From assembly GCF_946479975.1 (NCBI RefSeq), contig NZ_CAMLIX010000026.1:1-32939 (forward strand): a stretch of DNA of 32,939 nt. Reading direction: 5' to 3'. Shown here piece after piece: positions 21,976-32,381 of this stretch. Both the position numbers and the translations under genes were made by a program. Source of the stretch: an uncultured Flavobacterium sp. (GTDB lineage: Bacteria; Bacteroidota; Bacteroidia; Flavobacteriales; Flavobacteriaceae). The notes under the pieces are model-generated. The model was not told where the DNA came from and did not search any database. It saw nothing but the letters and a program-made list of their open reading frames with translations. The number at the start of each line of letters is the position of its first letter. Position 1 is the stretch's first letter.

Positions 21976-22594
21976 ATAATTTTTCGTTTAATTGTTGAAT
22001 TAGTTTTTCTTTTTCGAGACTTTCTGTAATAATTCCTGAAACCGCAATTCCGTAAATTCCAGTTTCCATTAACGGATTAACATCTTTTAAAGTAATGCCT
22101 CCAATAGCATAAACTGGAATTTCGATTCTGTTCTTTTTCATTTTTTGAAGAATATCAAAATAGCCTGATAATCCTAAAATCGGACTTAATTTTTCTTTTG
22201 TAGTTGTAAATCTAAACGGGCCTAGACCTATATAATCAGCACCGTTTTTGAAATGATTTTCTATATCTTCAAAAGTGTTTGCTGTTCCCCCAATGATTTT
22301 AGTGGTGCCTAAAAACGCTCTGGCTTCATCGATTTTGGTGTCGGTTAAACCTAAGTGAACGCCGTCTGCGTCAATTTTTTTAGTCAGATGTAAATCGTCA
22401 TTTACAATAAAATTCGCTAGATATTCTTCGCATAAAGGTTTTACCGCTTCCGCTAAAGAAAAAGTAGCAGCAACCGTCTGGTTTTTAAATCGCATTTGAA
22501 TCCATTGGCATCCAGAGTCGAGTGCCTGATGAATGTTACGCAATTGTTCGTTGATGGTTTCGCCTTGCGAAATATATTGCAGTTTGTTATACAT
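21956..22594 (-). CDS. thiE: Thiamine phosphate synthase
   Basis: The 212-residue TIM-barrel enzyme joins HMP-PP and thiazole phosphate to thiamine phosphate. Canonical substrate segments are intact: [49 protein letters not shown] and [11 protein letters not shown]. It overlaps thiD upstream by 8 bp and thiG downstream by 20 bp. Of the two ThiE/TenI-like genes in the operon, this one has the complete set of motifs and is therefore the likely true ThiE. Confidence 0.95.
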   Translation of the reverse strand: MYNKLQYISQGETINEQLRNIHQALDSGCQWIQMRFKNQTVAATFSLAEAVKPLCEEYLANFIVNDDLHLTKKIDADGVHLGLTDTKIDEARAFLGTTKIIGGTANTFEDIENHFKNGADYIGLGPFRFTTTKEKLSPILGLSGYFDILQKMKKNRIEIPVYAIGGITLKDVNPLMETGIYGIAVSGIITESLEKEKLIQQLNEKLYANIIV

Positions 22595-23327
22595 AATGAT
22601 ATCCGATTAATGTTGGTGTTGAACTCAGGTAATTTTCGATATAGATTTTAGCATTTTTGCAAGCTTCTTTTAGCGTTTGATTTAGAGCTAAGTTGGCAGC
22701 AATTGCAGAAGAAAGTACACAGCCTGAACCGTGTTTTTCAAAGCATTTTTTTTCTGATGGAAATAACTCCAAAACTTCATTTTTTAGAAATAAACGATCT
22801 ATTCCTAATGCTTTTTCATTATGTCCGCCTTTCAACAAAATATTTGTTGGAAATCTATTTTCATTAGAAATAAAATCAGGAAACAATATTGCAGCTTCAT
22901 GATAATTTGGTGTAATCAAATCGATTTTTGAAATGATTTTATCTAAGCTTAAATGATTTTGAACTTCCATAAATTCGAATTTTGTAGTCGATTTCAAAAC
23001 AGGATCCCAAACAATTTTTGTTGAAGGAGAAAGGAGTTTTATCGTTGATACAATCCGACTTAAATCATACAAAGAAGAAAGAATTCCGATTTTTACCACG
23101 CTTATTTTATAATTCAAAAACAAAGTTTCAAGCGAAAGAATTACAAAACTCAAATCTGTCCATTGAATCTCATAAAATTGATTTTCGGTCTGAATGGTAT
23201 TCGCGGTTGAAATAGCGAAACCAGTCACTTTGTGCTGTTCAAATGTTTTGATATCAGCCAAAATTCCAGCGCCGCCAGACGGATCTAAACCGGCGATTGT
23301 GAGTACGAAAGGGCGATCTGCTGACAT
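22587..23327 (-). CDS. thiD: Hydroxymethylpyrimidine/phosphomethylpyrimidine kinase
   Basis: The 246-residue ribokinase-fold enzyme phosphorylates HMP and HMP-P to HMP-PP. Marks are VLTIAGLDPSGGAGILADIKTF at the N terminus, VVKIGIL, KIVWDPVLKSTT, LITPNYHEAAILF, ILLKGGHNE and the anion-hole motif KHGSGCVLSSAIAANLA with C-terminal GSGC. It overlaps the TenI-like gene upstream by 43 bp and thiE downstream by 8 bp, so the middle of the operon is tightly packed. Confidence 0.96.
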   Translation of the reverse strand: MSADRPFVLTIAGLDPSGGAGILADIKTFEQHKVTGFAISTANTIQTENQFYEIQWTDLSFVILSLETLFLNYKISVVKIGILSSLYDLSRIVSTIKLLSPSTKIVWDPVLKSTTKFEFMEVQNHLSLDKIISKIDLITPNYHEAAILFPDFISNENRFPTNILLKGGHNEKALGIDRLFLKNEVLELFPSEKKCFEKHGSGCVLSSAIAANLALNQTLKEACKNAKIYIENYLSSTPTLIGYHYV

Positions 23328-23896
23328 AATTTAAATTCTTTTAATGGATTTTCATTTTTCCAAATACTTCCTAAAAGTGCGATATCATCAAAACCATTTT
23401 CAAGTGTTTTTTGAATGTTTTTTGAATCAATTCCGCCTAAAGCAATAACTTTTGTGCTATGATTTGTTCTTGATTTTATTTCTTCAAAAAGATCTTTTTC
23501 GGGAAAATAATTTTCTTTAGAAATACTTTTAAAAACGGGGCTTAAAAATGCATAATCAAAATTTTCAAGCGAATTAAAATCTTCAATTGAATGTGTAGAT
23601 GTTGAATTTTTATACCTACAAGGTTTTGAAAAACTTGCAGGAGAATCAACCAGATGATTTCTTTCCTTTTCCGAAAAATGAAATCGGTTAATACCAAAAT
23701 CATTCGCTAAATCATGATGATGATGCAAAACCAAATTAGCCCGAAATTCTAATTTTATCTGATCAACAAATTGAGCCATTTCCAATTCTGAAAAATTAGG
23801 TTTTCGAATATGAAGCAAAGACAAACCTTTATCTAACAAAGAATGAAGGATTTGAATTTCGTCTTCAACAATAAGAGGATTCGTAATCAAAATCAT
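23285..23896 (-). CDS. Second ThiE/TenI-like protein
   Basis: The 203-residue protein has the ThiE/TenI TIM-barrel pattern (SLLHIRKPNFSE, FHFSEKERNHL, STSTHSIEDF, FLSPVFKSISKENY, VIALGGIDSKNI) but departs from ThiE at substrate positions: the ND pair is replaced by LVLHHHHDLAND and GP..T.TK by SPVFKSISK. B. subtilis TenI, a thiazole tautomerase, uses a His in the corresponding GHVF segment, which is also not seen here. The SPVF.SISK form is found in Bacteroidota thiamine operons. It may be a tautomerase, a helper or a divergent synthase. Residues 85-96 are encoded by a palindromic repeat (23615-23641). Confidence 0.8.
   Translation of the reverse strand: MILITNPLIVEDEIQILHSLLDKGLSLLHIRKPNFSELEMAQFVDQIKLEFRANLVLHHHHDLANDFGINRFHFSEKERNHLVDSPASFSKPCRYKNSTSTHSIEDFNSLENFDYAFLSPVFKSISKENYFPEKDLFEEIKSRTNHSTKVIALGGIDSKNIQKTLENGFDDIALLGSIWKNENPLKEFKLCQQIALSYSQSPV
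23615..23641. repeat. Palindromic repeat inside the TenI-like coding region
   Basis: CCTACAAGGTTTT and AAACTTGCAGG form an imperfect hairpin (10 of 12 pairs). The word CTACAAGGTTTT is typical of flavobacterial intergenic palindromes, here read in frame as part of the protein. Confidence 0.45.
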
Positions 23897-23917
23897 ATTT
23901 AAAAGGTATTAAGATTT

Positions 23918-23966
23918 GAGTATTAAGTATTAAGAGTTTAGTCTGAAGTCTTGATACTTAATACTC
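23918..23966. repeat. Hairpin between thiC and the TenI-like gene
   Basis: GAGTATTAAGTATTAAGA (23918-23935) matches the complement of 23949-23966 at 17 of 18 positions, with a 13-base loop. It fills most of the 86-bp spacer and could slow ribosomes, protect the upstream mRNA or set a processing site. Confidence 0.75.
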
Positions 23967-23982
23967 CAGAATTAATACATTC

Positions 23983-25824
<1,842 letters not shown>

Positions 25825-25880
25825 TCAAGTTTCAGGTTTCAAGTTTGATTTTGATTGTGTTTATTTCCACAAAATTTTTA

Positions 25881-25941
25881 CGTAGAGACGCACTGCAGTG
25901 CGTCTACGAACGATTGGCAAATTGGAATTTGGAATTTATTT
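25881..25941. repeat. ACGCACTGCAGTGCGT palindrome and TTGGAATTT repeat between thiS and thiC
   Basis: A perfect 16-bp palindrome (25888-25903) sits in CGTAGAG...TCTACG arms, a common intergenic repeat form in Bacteroidota. A TTGGAATTTGGAATTT copy follows at 25922-25938. No gene was found in the 146-bp spacer. Confidence 0.75.
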
Positions 25942-25949
25942 TTTGGTAT

Positions 25950-26156
25950 TTAACCCCCTTGGGTTGCAGAAATAATCAAGATTTCGTCAGTTTCTTGTAC
26001 GAAGAATTCGTTCCATTTGGTTTTTGGAACAACGGTATTGTTGATAGCAACGGCGATTCCGTTTTGTTTGTGAGGAATTTCGAGATCGAGCAATGATTGA
26101 ACGCTTAGCGATTCAGCATTGAAATTTTTGATTTGTTGGTTGATTTTTAGTTCCAT
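25950..26156 (-). CDS. thiS: Sulfur carrier protein ThiS
   Basis: The 68-residue ubiquitin-like protein carries sulfur as a C-terminal thiocarboxylate to ThiG. It ends with the required Gly-Gly (ISATQGG) and has the family's VAINNTVVPKTKWNEFFVQETDEILII core. The ATG at 26156 is chosen over an upstream in-frame TTG at 26186, which adds ten residues unlike the family. It is the first gene after the TPP riboswitch. ThiF activates it; no separate ThiI or IscS is in this window. Confidence 0.95.
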   Translation of the reverse strand: MELKINQQIKNFNAESLSVQSLLDLEIPHKQNGIAVAINNTVVPKTKWNEFFVQETDEILIISATQGG

Positions 26157-26229
26157 TCCTTTTAAGTTTAGTGTATAGTTACACAATAGGAATGGCTACA
26201 AGAACGCATAAAAATGCGCGCAGAAGTCA

Positions 26230-26317
26230 TCTTACTTTTCCCTACGCTAGTATGAACTAGATCAGGTTCAGAGGGTAAAATCTCAGCCTACAAGTTTGTA
26301 GACACCCCTAAAGTGTG
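26230..26317 (-). ncRNA. TPP riboswitch (THI box) of the thiamine operon
   Basis: On the minus strand the aptamer reads, in order: AGGGGTGTCTAC, GTAGGCTGAGAT, TACCC, CTGAACCTGATCTAG, and CTAGCGTAGGGAAAAG. The P2 (GGGG/ACCC), P3 (CTACAA...TTGTAG) and P4 strands are all present. It lies 75-160 bp upstream of thiS, so TPP should repress the whole operon. No strong terminator was seen between it and thiS, which favours control of translation. Confidence 0.95.
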
Positions 26318-26320
26318 AAG

Positions 26321-26328
26321 CAAATATA
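26321..26328 (-). promoter_or_regulatory. -7 promoter element of the thiamine operon
   Basis: The minus strand reads TATATTTG, matching TAnnTTTG, directly upstream of the riboswitch and at the same distance as for the TonB receptor transcript. No clear -33 TTTG was seen. Confidence 0.6.
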
Positions 26329-26361
26329 GATAAATTTTTTAAAGTTTTCAGTCTCGGTTTT

Positions 26362-26402
26362 CAGTTTTCAGTTTTTAACTGGGTTTAAAAGACTGAAAAC
26401 TG
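26362..26402. repeat. CAGTTTTCAGT inverted repeat after tag
   Basis: CAGTTTTCAGT (26362-26372) and its exact complement (26392-26402) flank a 19-bp loop, 17 bp beyond the tag stop codon. It may end the tag transcript; it resembles dispersed TTTTCAGT repeats. Confidence 0.55.
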
Positions 26403-26418
26403 CGACTGCGACTGGCAA

Positions 26419-26979
26419 CTATTTTTTACGTGTAAAGCAATCTTCCGCGTGATCATTGACCATTCCGGTGGCTTGCATGTGTGCATAAATTACAGTTGAA
26501 CCGACAAATTTAAAGCCTCTTTTTTTTAAATCTTTGCTAATTTCATCTGAAAGCGGAGTAGTAGCCGGTACTTCTTTTGAGGTTTTTGGATTATTTACAA
26601 TTGGTTTTCCATTGGTATATTTCCAAATATAATCGGAGAAAGTTCCAAATTCTTCCTGCACTTTCATAAAAGCCTGAGCATTCGAAACTGCAGCTTTAAT
26701 TTTTAATTTGTTCCGAATAATTCCAGTATTCTGCATTAATTCTTCGATTTTATCTTCAGAATAATTGACTATTTTTTTATAATCAAATTGATCAAATGCT
26801 GATCTGAAATTTTCTCTTTTATTTAAAATGGTAATCCAGCTTAAACCAGCCTGAAAAGTTTCTAGAATTAAAAATTCAAATAGAGTAGGATCATCATAAA
26901 CCGGAACGCCCCATTCTTCGTCGTGATATTTTTTGTATAAATCGCTTGCCGAGCACCAGCTGCATCTTATTAGTTCCAT
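26419..26979 (-). CDS. tag: DNA-3-methyladenine glycosylase I
   Basis: The 186-residue base-excision repair enzyme removes 3-methyladenine from DNA. The family's zinc ligands are present as C6, H19, H177 and C181 (RCSWC, YHDEEWG and NDHAEDC). E40 and W48 in LETFQAGLSWITIL match the conserved active-site region. Length and the IGSTVIYAHMQATGMVNDH-like end (here VGSTVIYAHMQATGMV) are typical. It appears to be a single gene between the thiamine promoter and a lipoprotein gene. Confidence 0.97.
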   Translation of the reverse strand: MELIRCSWCSASDLYKKYHDEEWGVPVYDDPTLFEFLILETFQAGLSWITILNKRENFRSAFDQFDYKKIVNYSEDKIEELMQNTGIIRNKLKIKAAVSNAQAFMKVQEEFGTFSDYIWKYTNGKPIVNNPKTSKEVPATTPLSDEISKDLKKRGFKFVGSTVIYAHMQATGMVNDHAEDCFTRKK

Positions 26980-27001
26980 GTTTTTATTTCAAATGTATAA
27001 A

Positions 27002-27029
27002 AAAACCTCAAACTGTTTGGTTTGAGGTT
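27002..27029 (-). terminator. Terminator after the lipocalin-like lipoprotein gene
   Basis: AACCTCAAAC (27004-27013) and GTTTGAGGTT (27020-27029) form a perfect 10-bp stem; on the minus strand it is followed by a T-run. Confidence 0.8.
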
Positions 27030-27056
27030 CTTCAAATGATTTATTATGATCTAAAA

Positions 27057-27485
27057 TTAGATTTTTTTGAAAACTTGAACAGCCGAAATCGAAACGCCTC
27101 CTTCTGTGTAAGTAATAACTAATTTTAATTTATTTTCTGATAATTCTTTGATTTCGTATTCTTCCGTATCAGAACCATATTTTTTAACTAATTTGTTTCC
27201 GTCTTTAGTCCAAGTACCATCTTCTGAGTAAGAATTGCATTTGTTGTTGTAAAATTCTGCGTACGTATCTACTAGCTTACCATCTGCTGTAAATTCTACA
27301 ATATCATTTGCACAACCTTGATTTGTAGCTGGTTCTAAGGTTTCTTTGCCACTAAATAAGACACCTACCTCTGTAAGTTCCCATTTTCCTTGAATCGAGC
27401 CACCTTTGTCATCGTCGCTGCTGCAAGAGGTTACAGATAATCCTAGTGTCATTACAGACACAAAAAGAATACTTAATTTGTTCAT
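27057..27485 (-). CDS. Lipocalin-like lipoprotein
   Basis: From ATG 27485 the protein has 142 residues with a lipoprotein signal peptide (lipobox SVTSC, C21) followed by SSDDDKGGS; an acidic stretch after the Cys is typical of surface-export signals in Flavobacteriia. The mature part (GKWELTEVG..., FTADGKLVDTYAEF..., DGTWTKDGNKLVKKYG..., YEIKELSENKLKLVITY) shows the repeated strand pattern of the small Bacteroidota lipocalin-like family. An upstream GTG start is rejected because it would bury the signal peptide. The ligand is unknown. Confidence 0.85.
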   Translation of the reverse strand: MNKLSILFVSVMTLGLSVTSCSSDDDKGGSIQGKWELTEVGVLFSGKETLEPATNQGCANDIVEFTADGKLVDTYAEFYNNKCNSYSEDGTWTKDGNKLVKKYGSDTEEYEIKELSENKLKLVITYTEGGVSISAVQVFKKI

Positions 27486-27638
27486 TGGGTATTTGTTTTT
27501 GGGGTTAAATTTCACCCAAAAATAAAAGATATTTTACAAAAAACTTCATTAGTATAAGTTTTTTCGCTGCTTTTTGTAATTTATTTTGTAGTTTGTTGAT
27601 TGTCAGAGTTAAAGTTTTGACAAATATGTTTTTGTTCT

Positions 27639-28316
27639 TTACTTTCCAATTTGCCAACTATATCCTTTTACATTCGGGATATAGGCAGAGCTTCCTATAA
27701 TAACCAAATTATTGTAGATTTTCTTTTCGTATTTTATGCCAATTGCAGTGCCGGAAGTGTACAATTTATTAGATCTAAAAGCAATTTTCACAAAGCCGTC
27801 TCTAAATTTTGCATCAGAAACTTTTTCTAATAACCAAGTAGATTTCCATTTAACTGCAATTTCATCTTCAGCGGTTTTTGTAATGCTTTTGACAATTTTC
27901 ACAGCTTCTTTAGGAATTTGAAAGTTTTGTGTCAGTTCTTTTTGAGTAAAGGTTTCCCCAATTTCGCTGTTAGAAAGTATCTTTTTTAAATTAACGATTG
28001 ACATTAAATTATTTTCTACTTCTTCCTTTTTTTCTGGATTATTCTCTACGCCGCTTTGTAGATTTTGAATTTCAGGAATCTCTTCATTTTCTTTACTGAG
28101 AAAAGAATTATTTTTTGAGTACCTATTAGATTTCTTAGTCAAATCCTTTAATGCCGATTTTTGTAAAGCGCTTTTTTTGAATATTTTTTCTGAAGCAGGT
28201 TTTAATTTATTTACAGATGAAATCATTTCTTTTTTCGGCTGTTGTTTAGCATCGTTGCCACAGCTTGTAAAGAAATAAGTAATTATAAGTAATATGATGA
28301 AACCTGATTTTTTCAT
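27639..28316 (-). CDS. Lipoprotein of unknown function
   Basis: The 225-residue protein has a lipoprotein signal peptide with lipobox FTSC (C19). A long charged, low-complexity region (about 25-105, rich in K, N, S and E) leads to a C-terminal part (about 110-225) with mixed hydrophobic strands: AVKIVKSITKTAEDEIAVKWKSTWLLEKVSDAKFRDGFVKIAF. No known domain is recognised. It starts 15 bp after the stop of the transporter gene and may share its transcript. A 153-bp gap without features follows. Confidence 0.7.
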   Translation of the reverse strand: MKKSGFIILLIITYFFTSCGNDAKQQPKKEMISSVNKLKPASEKIFKKSALQKSALKDLTKKSNRYSKNNSFLSKENEEIPEIQNLQSGVENNPEKKEEVENNLMSIVNLKKILSNSEIGETFTQKELTQNFQIPKEAVKIVKSITKTAEDEIAVKWKSTWLLEKVSDAKFRDGFVKIAFRSNKLYTSGTAIGIKYEKKIYNNLVIIGSSAYIPNVKGYSWQIGK

Positions 28317-28331
28317 TACATTAAATTACTC

Positions 28332-28994
28332 TTAATTTTTGAGAGAAGGGTCCTCATTTAAATATTTTTTAATTAAATGATGACCCAAATAAATTGCAGG
28401 TGTTAATATAATTGCAATTGCTAATTTGAAAATGTAACCAATTAATCCTGAAGATATAAAAGTGTCAAAATCGATTTTTCCAGGAAGCCAGAAAGCAATT
28501 CCTAAGACAATAAACGAATCAAATAATTGAGAAATTACCGTAGACCCAGTAGCTCTCAGCCAGATTTTTTTTTCGCCTGTTCTATTTTTAAAAAACCAAA
28601 ATATCCAGACATCAATAAGCTGAGAAGCCATAAAAGCGATTAAACTCCCGACAATAATCCACATACTCTGCCCAAAAACAGCTTGAAATTGTTCATCATT
28701 TACCGGACTTATTCCTTTCGCCGCTGGAATTGCAATTGCCATAAAAAGAATGATAAAAGCGTATGCAATTAGGCAGGCGGTAATGAAAGAAAGCTTTTTT
28801 ACGCCTTTTTCGCCAAAATATTCATTAATTAAATCTGTTGTCAGAAAAACAATTGGCCACGGTAAGATACCGATACTCATTACAAAAGGACCAATTTGAA
28901 TTAGCTTTCCTCCAATGAGTTCGGCCACAACAGCATTGGTTATAAATATTCCAGCTAAAATTACAAAGACGATTTCTTTTCGGGTTTTGAACAT
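28332..28994 (-). CDS. YhhQ-family queuosine precursor transporter
   Basis: From ATG 28994 (MFKTRKEIVF) the protein has 220 residues and about six membrane segments. It matches the VUT/YhhQ family: NAVVAELIGGKL, ILPWPIVFLTTDLINEYFGEKG, QLIDVWIFWFFKNRTGEKKIWLRATGSTVISQLFDSFIVLGIAFW. E. coli YhhQ imports queuine precursors preQ0/preQ1 for tRNA modification. A TTG at 29018 is rejected as start. No preQ1 riboswitch was recognised upstream. Assignment to the family is strong; the exact substrate is inferred. Confidence 0.9.
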   Translation of the reverse strand: MFKTRKEIVFVILAGIFITNAVVAELIGGKLIQIGPFVMSIGILPWPIVFLTTDLINEYFGEKGVKKLSFITACLIAYAFIILFMAIAIPAAKGISPVNDEQFQAVFGQSMWIIVGSLIAFMASQLIDVWIFWFFKNRTGEKKIWLRATGSTVISQLFDSFIVLGIAFWLPGKIDFDTFISSGLIGYIFKLAIAIILTPAIYLGHHLIKKYLNEDPSLKN

Positions 28995-29156
28995 AAGATG
29001 TGGTAAATGATGTTTCAAATTTAAACTATTTCTGTAAATCTTAGAAATCGATTAATCTTTATAATCTGGTGAATTTGAAGTTTCATTTTGATTGGTTAAT
29101 TTTGATATACTTTCTTTTTTCCTTTTGGATCAAAAGAATTAATCAATGTACTTATT

Positions 29157-31220
29157 ATGGAAAAACAGATAAATTTAAATAATCCTCTTTTAGAAGAATG
29201 GTCAGGACCTTACGGCGGCGTACCTGATTTCACAAAATATAAAATTTCAGATTTTAAACCTGCAATAGAGTTTGCCATTCAGGAAAAACTGGATGAAATT
29301 GATGCGGTTGCAAATAATTTAGAACAACCAACATTCGAGAATACGATTACAGCTTTGGAACTTTCGGGTGAGAAATTAGATCGAATTCATGCTGTTTACG
29401 GAATTTACAGATCCAATTTAAGCACTCCAGAATTTAATACTGTTGATACAGAAATGTCGCCAAAATTGGCTGCGATTAGTGATAAATTATATCAAAACGA
29501 AAAATTATTTTATAGAATAGAAACTTTATACAAATCTGAAGAAAGTAAAAAGTTAACCCCTGAACAGCAGCGTTTGCTTTGGGTTTATTTCTCTGATTTT
29601 GTTAGAGAAGGAGCAGAGTTAAACGAACAAGACAAGCAAAAAGTAGCGAAGATTAATCAAGAATTAGCATCACTTTTTACAACTTTCAGTCAAAAATTAC
29701 TGGCCGAAGAAAATGATCAGTATTTAGAATTAAAAATTGAAAGTGATTTTGAGGGTCTGCCTGAAGAATTCAAAAACGCCGCCATTGCCGAAGCCAAAGT
29801 GAGAAAACTAAATGTTTTGGGCTGTATTGGAAATACAAGATCATCAATTGAGCCTTTTTTAACGTTCTCGAGCCAACGAAATTTAAGAGAAAAAGCTTTT
29901 GATCTTTTTGTAAAAAGAGGTGATAATCTAAACCAGAATAATACAAATGAAACTCTTGTTTCTATTTTAAAATTAAGAGCAGAAAAAGCGCAAATATTAG
30001 GTTTTAATAATTTTGCAGAGTGGAGTTTGTCCAACAAAATGGCAAAGGAGCCGCAGCGAACTTTAGATTTAATGCAATCGGTTTGGAAACCTGCAGTTGA
30101 TAAAGTAAAAAACGATGTTTCGACCATGCAGGAAATGGTAGATAAAGAAGGAGGAAATTTTAAAATTCAGCCTTGGGATTATCGTTATTATACCGAAAAA
30201 GTGCGTAAAGCAAAATACGATTTAGATCAAAATGAGATTAAACAATATCTGCAATTAGAGCACTTACGTGAAGGAATGTTCTGGACTGCAGGCGAGTTGT
30301 TTGACTTAGGTTTTAAACAATTATTTGATGTTTCTGTTTATCATGAAGATGTACGTGTTTGGGAAGTAAATAATAAAATTACAGGAGAACCAATTGGATT
30401 ATGGTATTTTGATCCTTATGCGCGCGCTGGGAAACGTTCAGGCGCTTGGATGAATTCACATCGTGATCAACAAAAAATCAACAAAAAAGTACTTCCAATT
30501 GTCTCAAATAATTGCAATTTTATAAAAGGAAATGCAAACGTTCCAGTTTTAATTTCTTGGGATGATGCGACAACATTATTTCACGAATTTGGCCACGCTT
30601 TACACGGATTATCTTCAAATGTGACGTATCCGAGTCTTTCAGGAACTTCTGTAGCTAGAGATTATGTGGAGTTTCCGTCGCAGTTGTTAGAACACTGGCT
30701 TGCAACTCCAGAAGTCCTAAATAAGTTTGCTCTTCATTATAAAACAAATGAGCCATTATCCCAGTCTTTGGTTGAAAGAATAGGAATGGCAGCGAATTTT
30801 AACGAAGGTTTTGCAACAGTAGAAACAATTTCAAGTTCGTTTGTAGATATGAAATTGCATTTGACTACAGAAACAATTGATCCGCATTTGTTTGAAAAAC
30901 AGATTTTAGCAGAAATTAATATGCCTTCTGAAATTGTGATGCGTCACAGAATTCCGCAATTTGCTCATATATTTTCGAGTGACGGATATGCAGCAGGATA
31001 TTACAGTTATTTATGGGCGGATGTAATTAATGCAGATGCTTATGAGGCTTTTTTAGAAGCAGACGGGCCTTATGACAAAAGAGTAGCAAAACATCTTTAC
31101 GATACCGTTTTAAGTGTTGGAAATACAATTGATAACGAAGAAATGTATGAAAATTTCAGAGGACACGCTCCAAAATCAGATGCGCTGATGCGTGCGAGGA
31201 ATTTTCCAATTGAAAATTAG
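29157..31220 (+). CDS. M3 family metallopeptidase (oligopeptidase A/Dcp-like)
   Basis: The 687-residue zinc peptidase has the motif HEFGH (H476, E477, H480) in TTLFHEFGHALHG, and the third ligand E505 in DYVEFPSQLLEHW, 29 residues later as in thimet-type oligopeptidases. The C-terminal part contains PQFAHIFSSDGYAAGYYSYLWADVINADAYEAF, a substrate-tyrosine region of the M3 family. There is no signal peptide, so it is likely cytoplasmic and degrades short peptides. Dipeptidyl carboxypeptidase and oligopeptidase activity cannot be separated by eye. A bidirectional terminator follows. Confidence 0.95.
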   Translation: MEKQINLNNPLLEEWSGPYGGVPDFTKYKISDFKPAIEFAIQEKLDEIDAVANNLEQPTFENTITALELSGEKLDRIHAVYGIYRSNLSTPEFNTVDTEMSPKLAAISDKLYQNEKLFYRIETLYKSEESKKLTPEQQRLLWVYFSDFVREGAELNEQDKQKVAKINQELASLFTTFSQKLLAEENDQYLELKIESDFEGLPEEFKNAAIAEAKVRKLNVLGCIGNTRSSIEPFLTFSSQRNLREKAFDLFVKRGDNLNQNNTNETLVSILKLRAEKAQILGFNNFAEWSLSNKMAKEPQRTLDLMQSVWKPAVDKVKNDVSTMQEMVDKEGGNFKIQPWDYRYYTEKVRKAKYDLDQNEIKQYLQLEHLREGMFWTAGELFDLGFKQLFDVSVYHEDVRVWEVNNKITGEPIGLWYFDPYARAGKRSGAWMNSHRDQQKINKKVLPIVSNNCNFIKGNANVPVLISWDDATTLFHEFGHALHGLSSNVTYPSLSGTSVARDYVEFPSQLLEHWLATPEVLNKFALHYKTNEPLSQSLVERIGMAANFNEGFATVETISSSFVDMKLHLTTETIDPHLFEKQILAEINMPSEIVMRHRIPQFAHIFSSDGYAAGYYSYLWADVINADAYEAFLEADGPYDKRVAKHLYDTVLSVGNTIDNEEMYENFRGHAPKSDALMRARNFPIEN

Positions 31221-31229
31221 TAAGATGAA

Positions 31230-31260
31230 AAAAGCCCGAATATTTATTATTCGGGCTTTT
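31230..31260. terminator. Bidirectional terminator between M3 peptidase and tsf
   Basis: A 13-bp stem (31230-31242 with 31248-31260) containing GCCCGAATA/TATTCGGGC, with A-rich and T-rich flanks. It serves the two convergent genes. Confidence 0.9.
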
Positions 31261-31280
31261 TATATTGAATAAATAATATA

Positions 31281-32243
31281 TTAACCTAAAGTAACTCTTT
31301 TGAAACCAGTAATTTCAACATTGAATCCTTTTACGTAATCGCTTACTTTTTTACTATCATCTTTGATGAAGTTTTGATCTAATAAAGCTTTTTCTTGATC
31401 TAAAGTTGTGTTATCAGAGATAAAACGTTGAACTTTTCCAGGAATAATTTTATCCCAAATTTGCTCTGGTTTACCTTCAGCTTTTAATTCAGCTTTAGCA
31501 TCTTCTTCTGCTTGTTTGATAACTTCTTCAGTTAATTGAGAATAAGAGATATATTTAGGAACATTTTTCAAAGTTTTTCCTAAACGTTTTGCTTCTTCGT
31601 TATCTTTTTCAATTACAGCAATACGAGCAGCAAGTTCAGATTCAACGAAAGCTGGATCAAAATCTTTGTAAGATAATGTATCAGCTCCCATAGAAGCAAC
31701 TTGCATAGAAATGTCTTTAGTTAAAACTTCAGCGTTAGCAACTGGAGCAGAAATTGCAGTTAAAGCAGCAATTTTATTAACGTGAACATAAGATCCAACG
31801 AAAGCACCTTCTAAAATTTCGAAACCACCGATTTCGATTTTCTCACCGATAACTCCAGTTTGCTCGATTAATTTCTCAGCAACAGTAATTCCGTTGAAAT
31901 CAGAAGCTAAAAATTCTTCTTTAGTAGAGAAGTTGATAGCTTTTTCAACTAAATCTTTAGCTAAAGTTACGAAAGCTTCATTTTTACCTACGAAGTCAGT
32001 TTCGCAGTTTAAAGTGATGATAGCTCCTCTTGTGTTGTCAGCATTGATGAAAGAAACAGCAGCTCCTTCAGAAGACTCACGGTCAGAACGGTTAGCAGCA
32101 ACTTTTTGTCCTTTTTCTCTAAGAACTTGAATAGCTTTATCGAAATCTCCATCAGCTTCAACTAAAGCTTTTTTACAGTCCATCATTCCGGCACCTGTAG
32201 ATTGTCTTAATTTATTTACGTCTGCAGCAGTAATTGTTGCCAT
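31281..32243 (-). CDS. tsf: Translation elongation factor Ts
   Basis: The 320-residue protein exchanges GDP for GTP on EF-Tu. The N-terminal UBA-like domain is ITAADVNKLRQSTGAGMMDCKKALVEADGDFDKAIQVLREKG (given in family order), followed by the core contact TDFVGKNEAF near residue 81. The C-terminal half is longer than the E. coli protein, in line with Bacteroidota homologues. It lies downstream of rpsB in the conserved rpsB-tsf order, 138 bp apart. Confidence 0.98.
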   Translation of the reverse strand: MATITAADVNKLRQSTGAGMMDCKKALVEADGDFDKAIQVLREKGQKVAANRSDRESSEGAAVSFINADNTRGAIITLNCETDFVGKNEAFVTLAKDLVEKAINFSTKEEFLASDFNGITVAEKLIEQTGVIGEKIEIGGFEILEGAFVGSYVHVNKIAALTAISAPVANAEVLTKDISMQVASMGADTLSYKDFDPAFVESELAARIAVIEKDNEEAKRLGKTLKNVPKYISYSQLTEEVIKQAEEDAKAELKAEGKPEQIWDKIIPGKVQRFISDNTTLDQEKALLDQNFIKDDSKKVSDYVKGFNVEITGFKRVTLG

Positions 32244-32335
32244 AATATTTTGAATTTTAATGTTAAAAGTAAAAATTCCATCTTCTAAATCCCAAACTCC
32301 AATTTTATTAAATTATCAACATAACGTTTTTAATT

Positions 32336-32380
32336 TTGTATTTGGAATTTGGAATTTAAAATTTGGAATTTAAAATTTGA
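32336..32380. repeat. TTTGGAATTT direct repeats between rpsB and tsf
   Basis: Four directly repeated copies of TTTGGAATTT or close variants in about 45 bp. It is the same dispersed word seen near 5291, 10844, 17547, 17674, 19903 and 25922. Confidence 0.65.
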
Positions 32381-32381
32381 T

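Noticed and set aside
28995..29156. preQ1 riboswitch upstream of the queuosine-precursor transporter
   Set aside because: No compact hairpin plus A-rich tail with the expected conserved bases was found on the minus strand.
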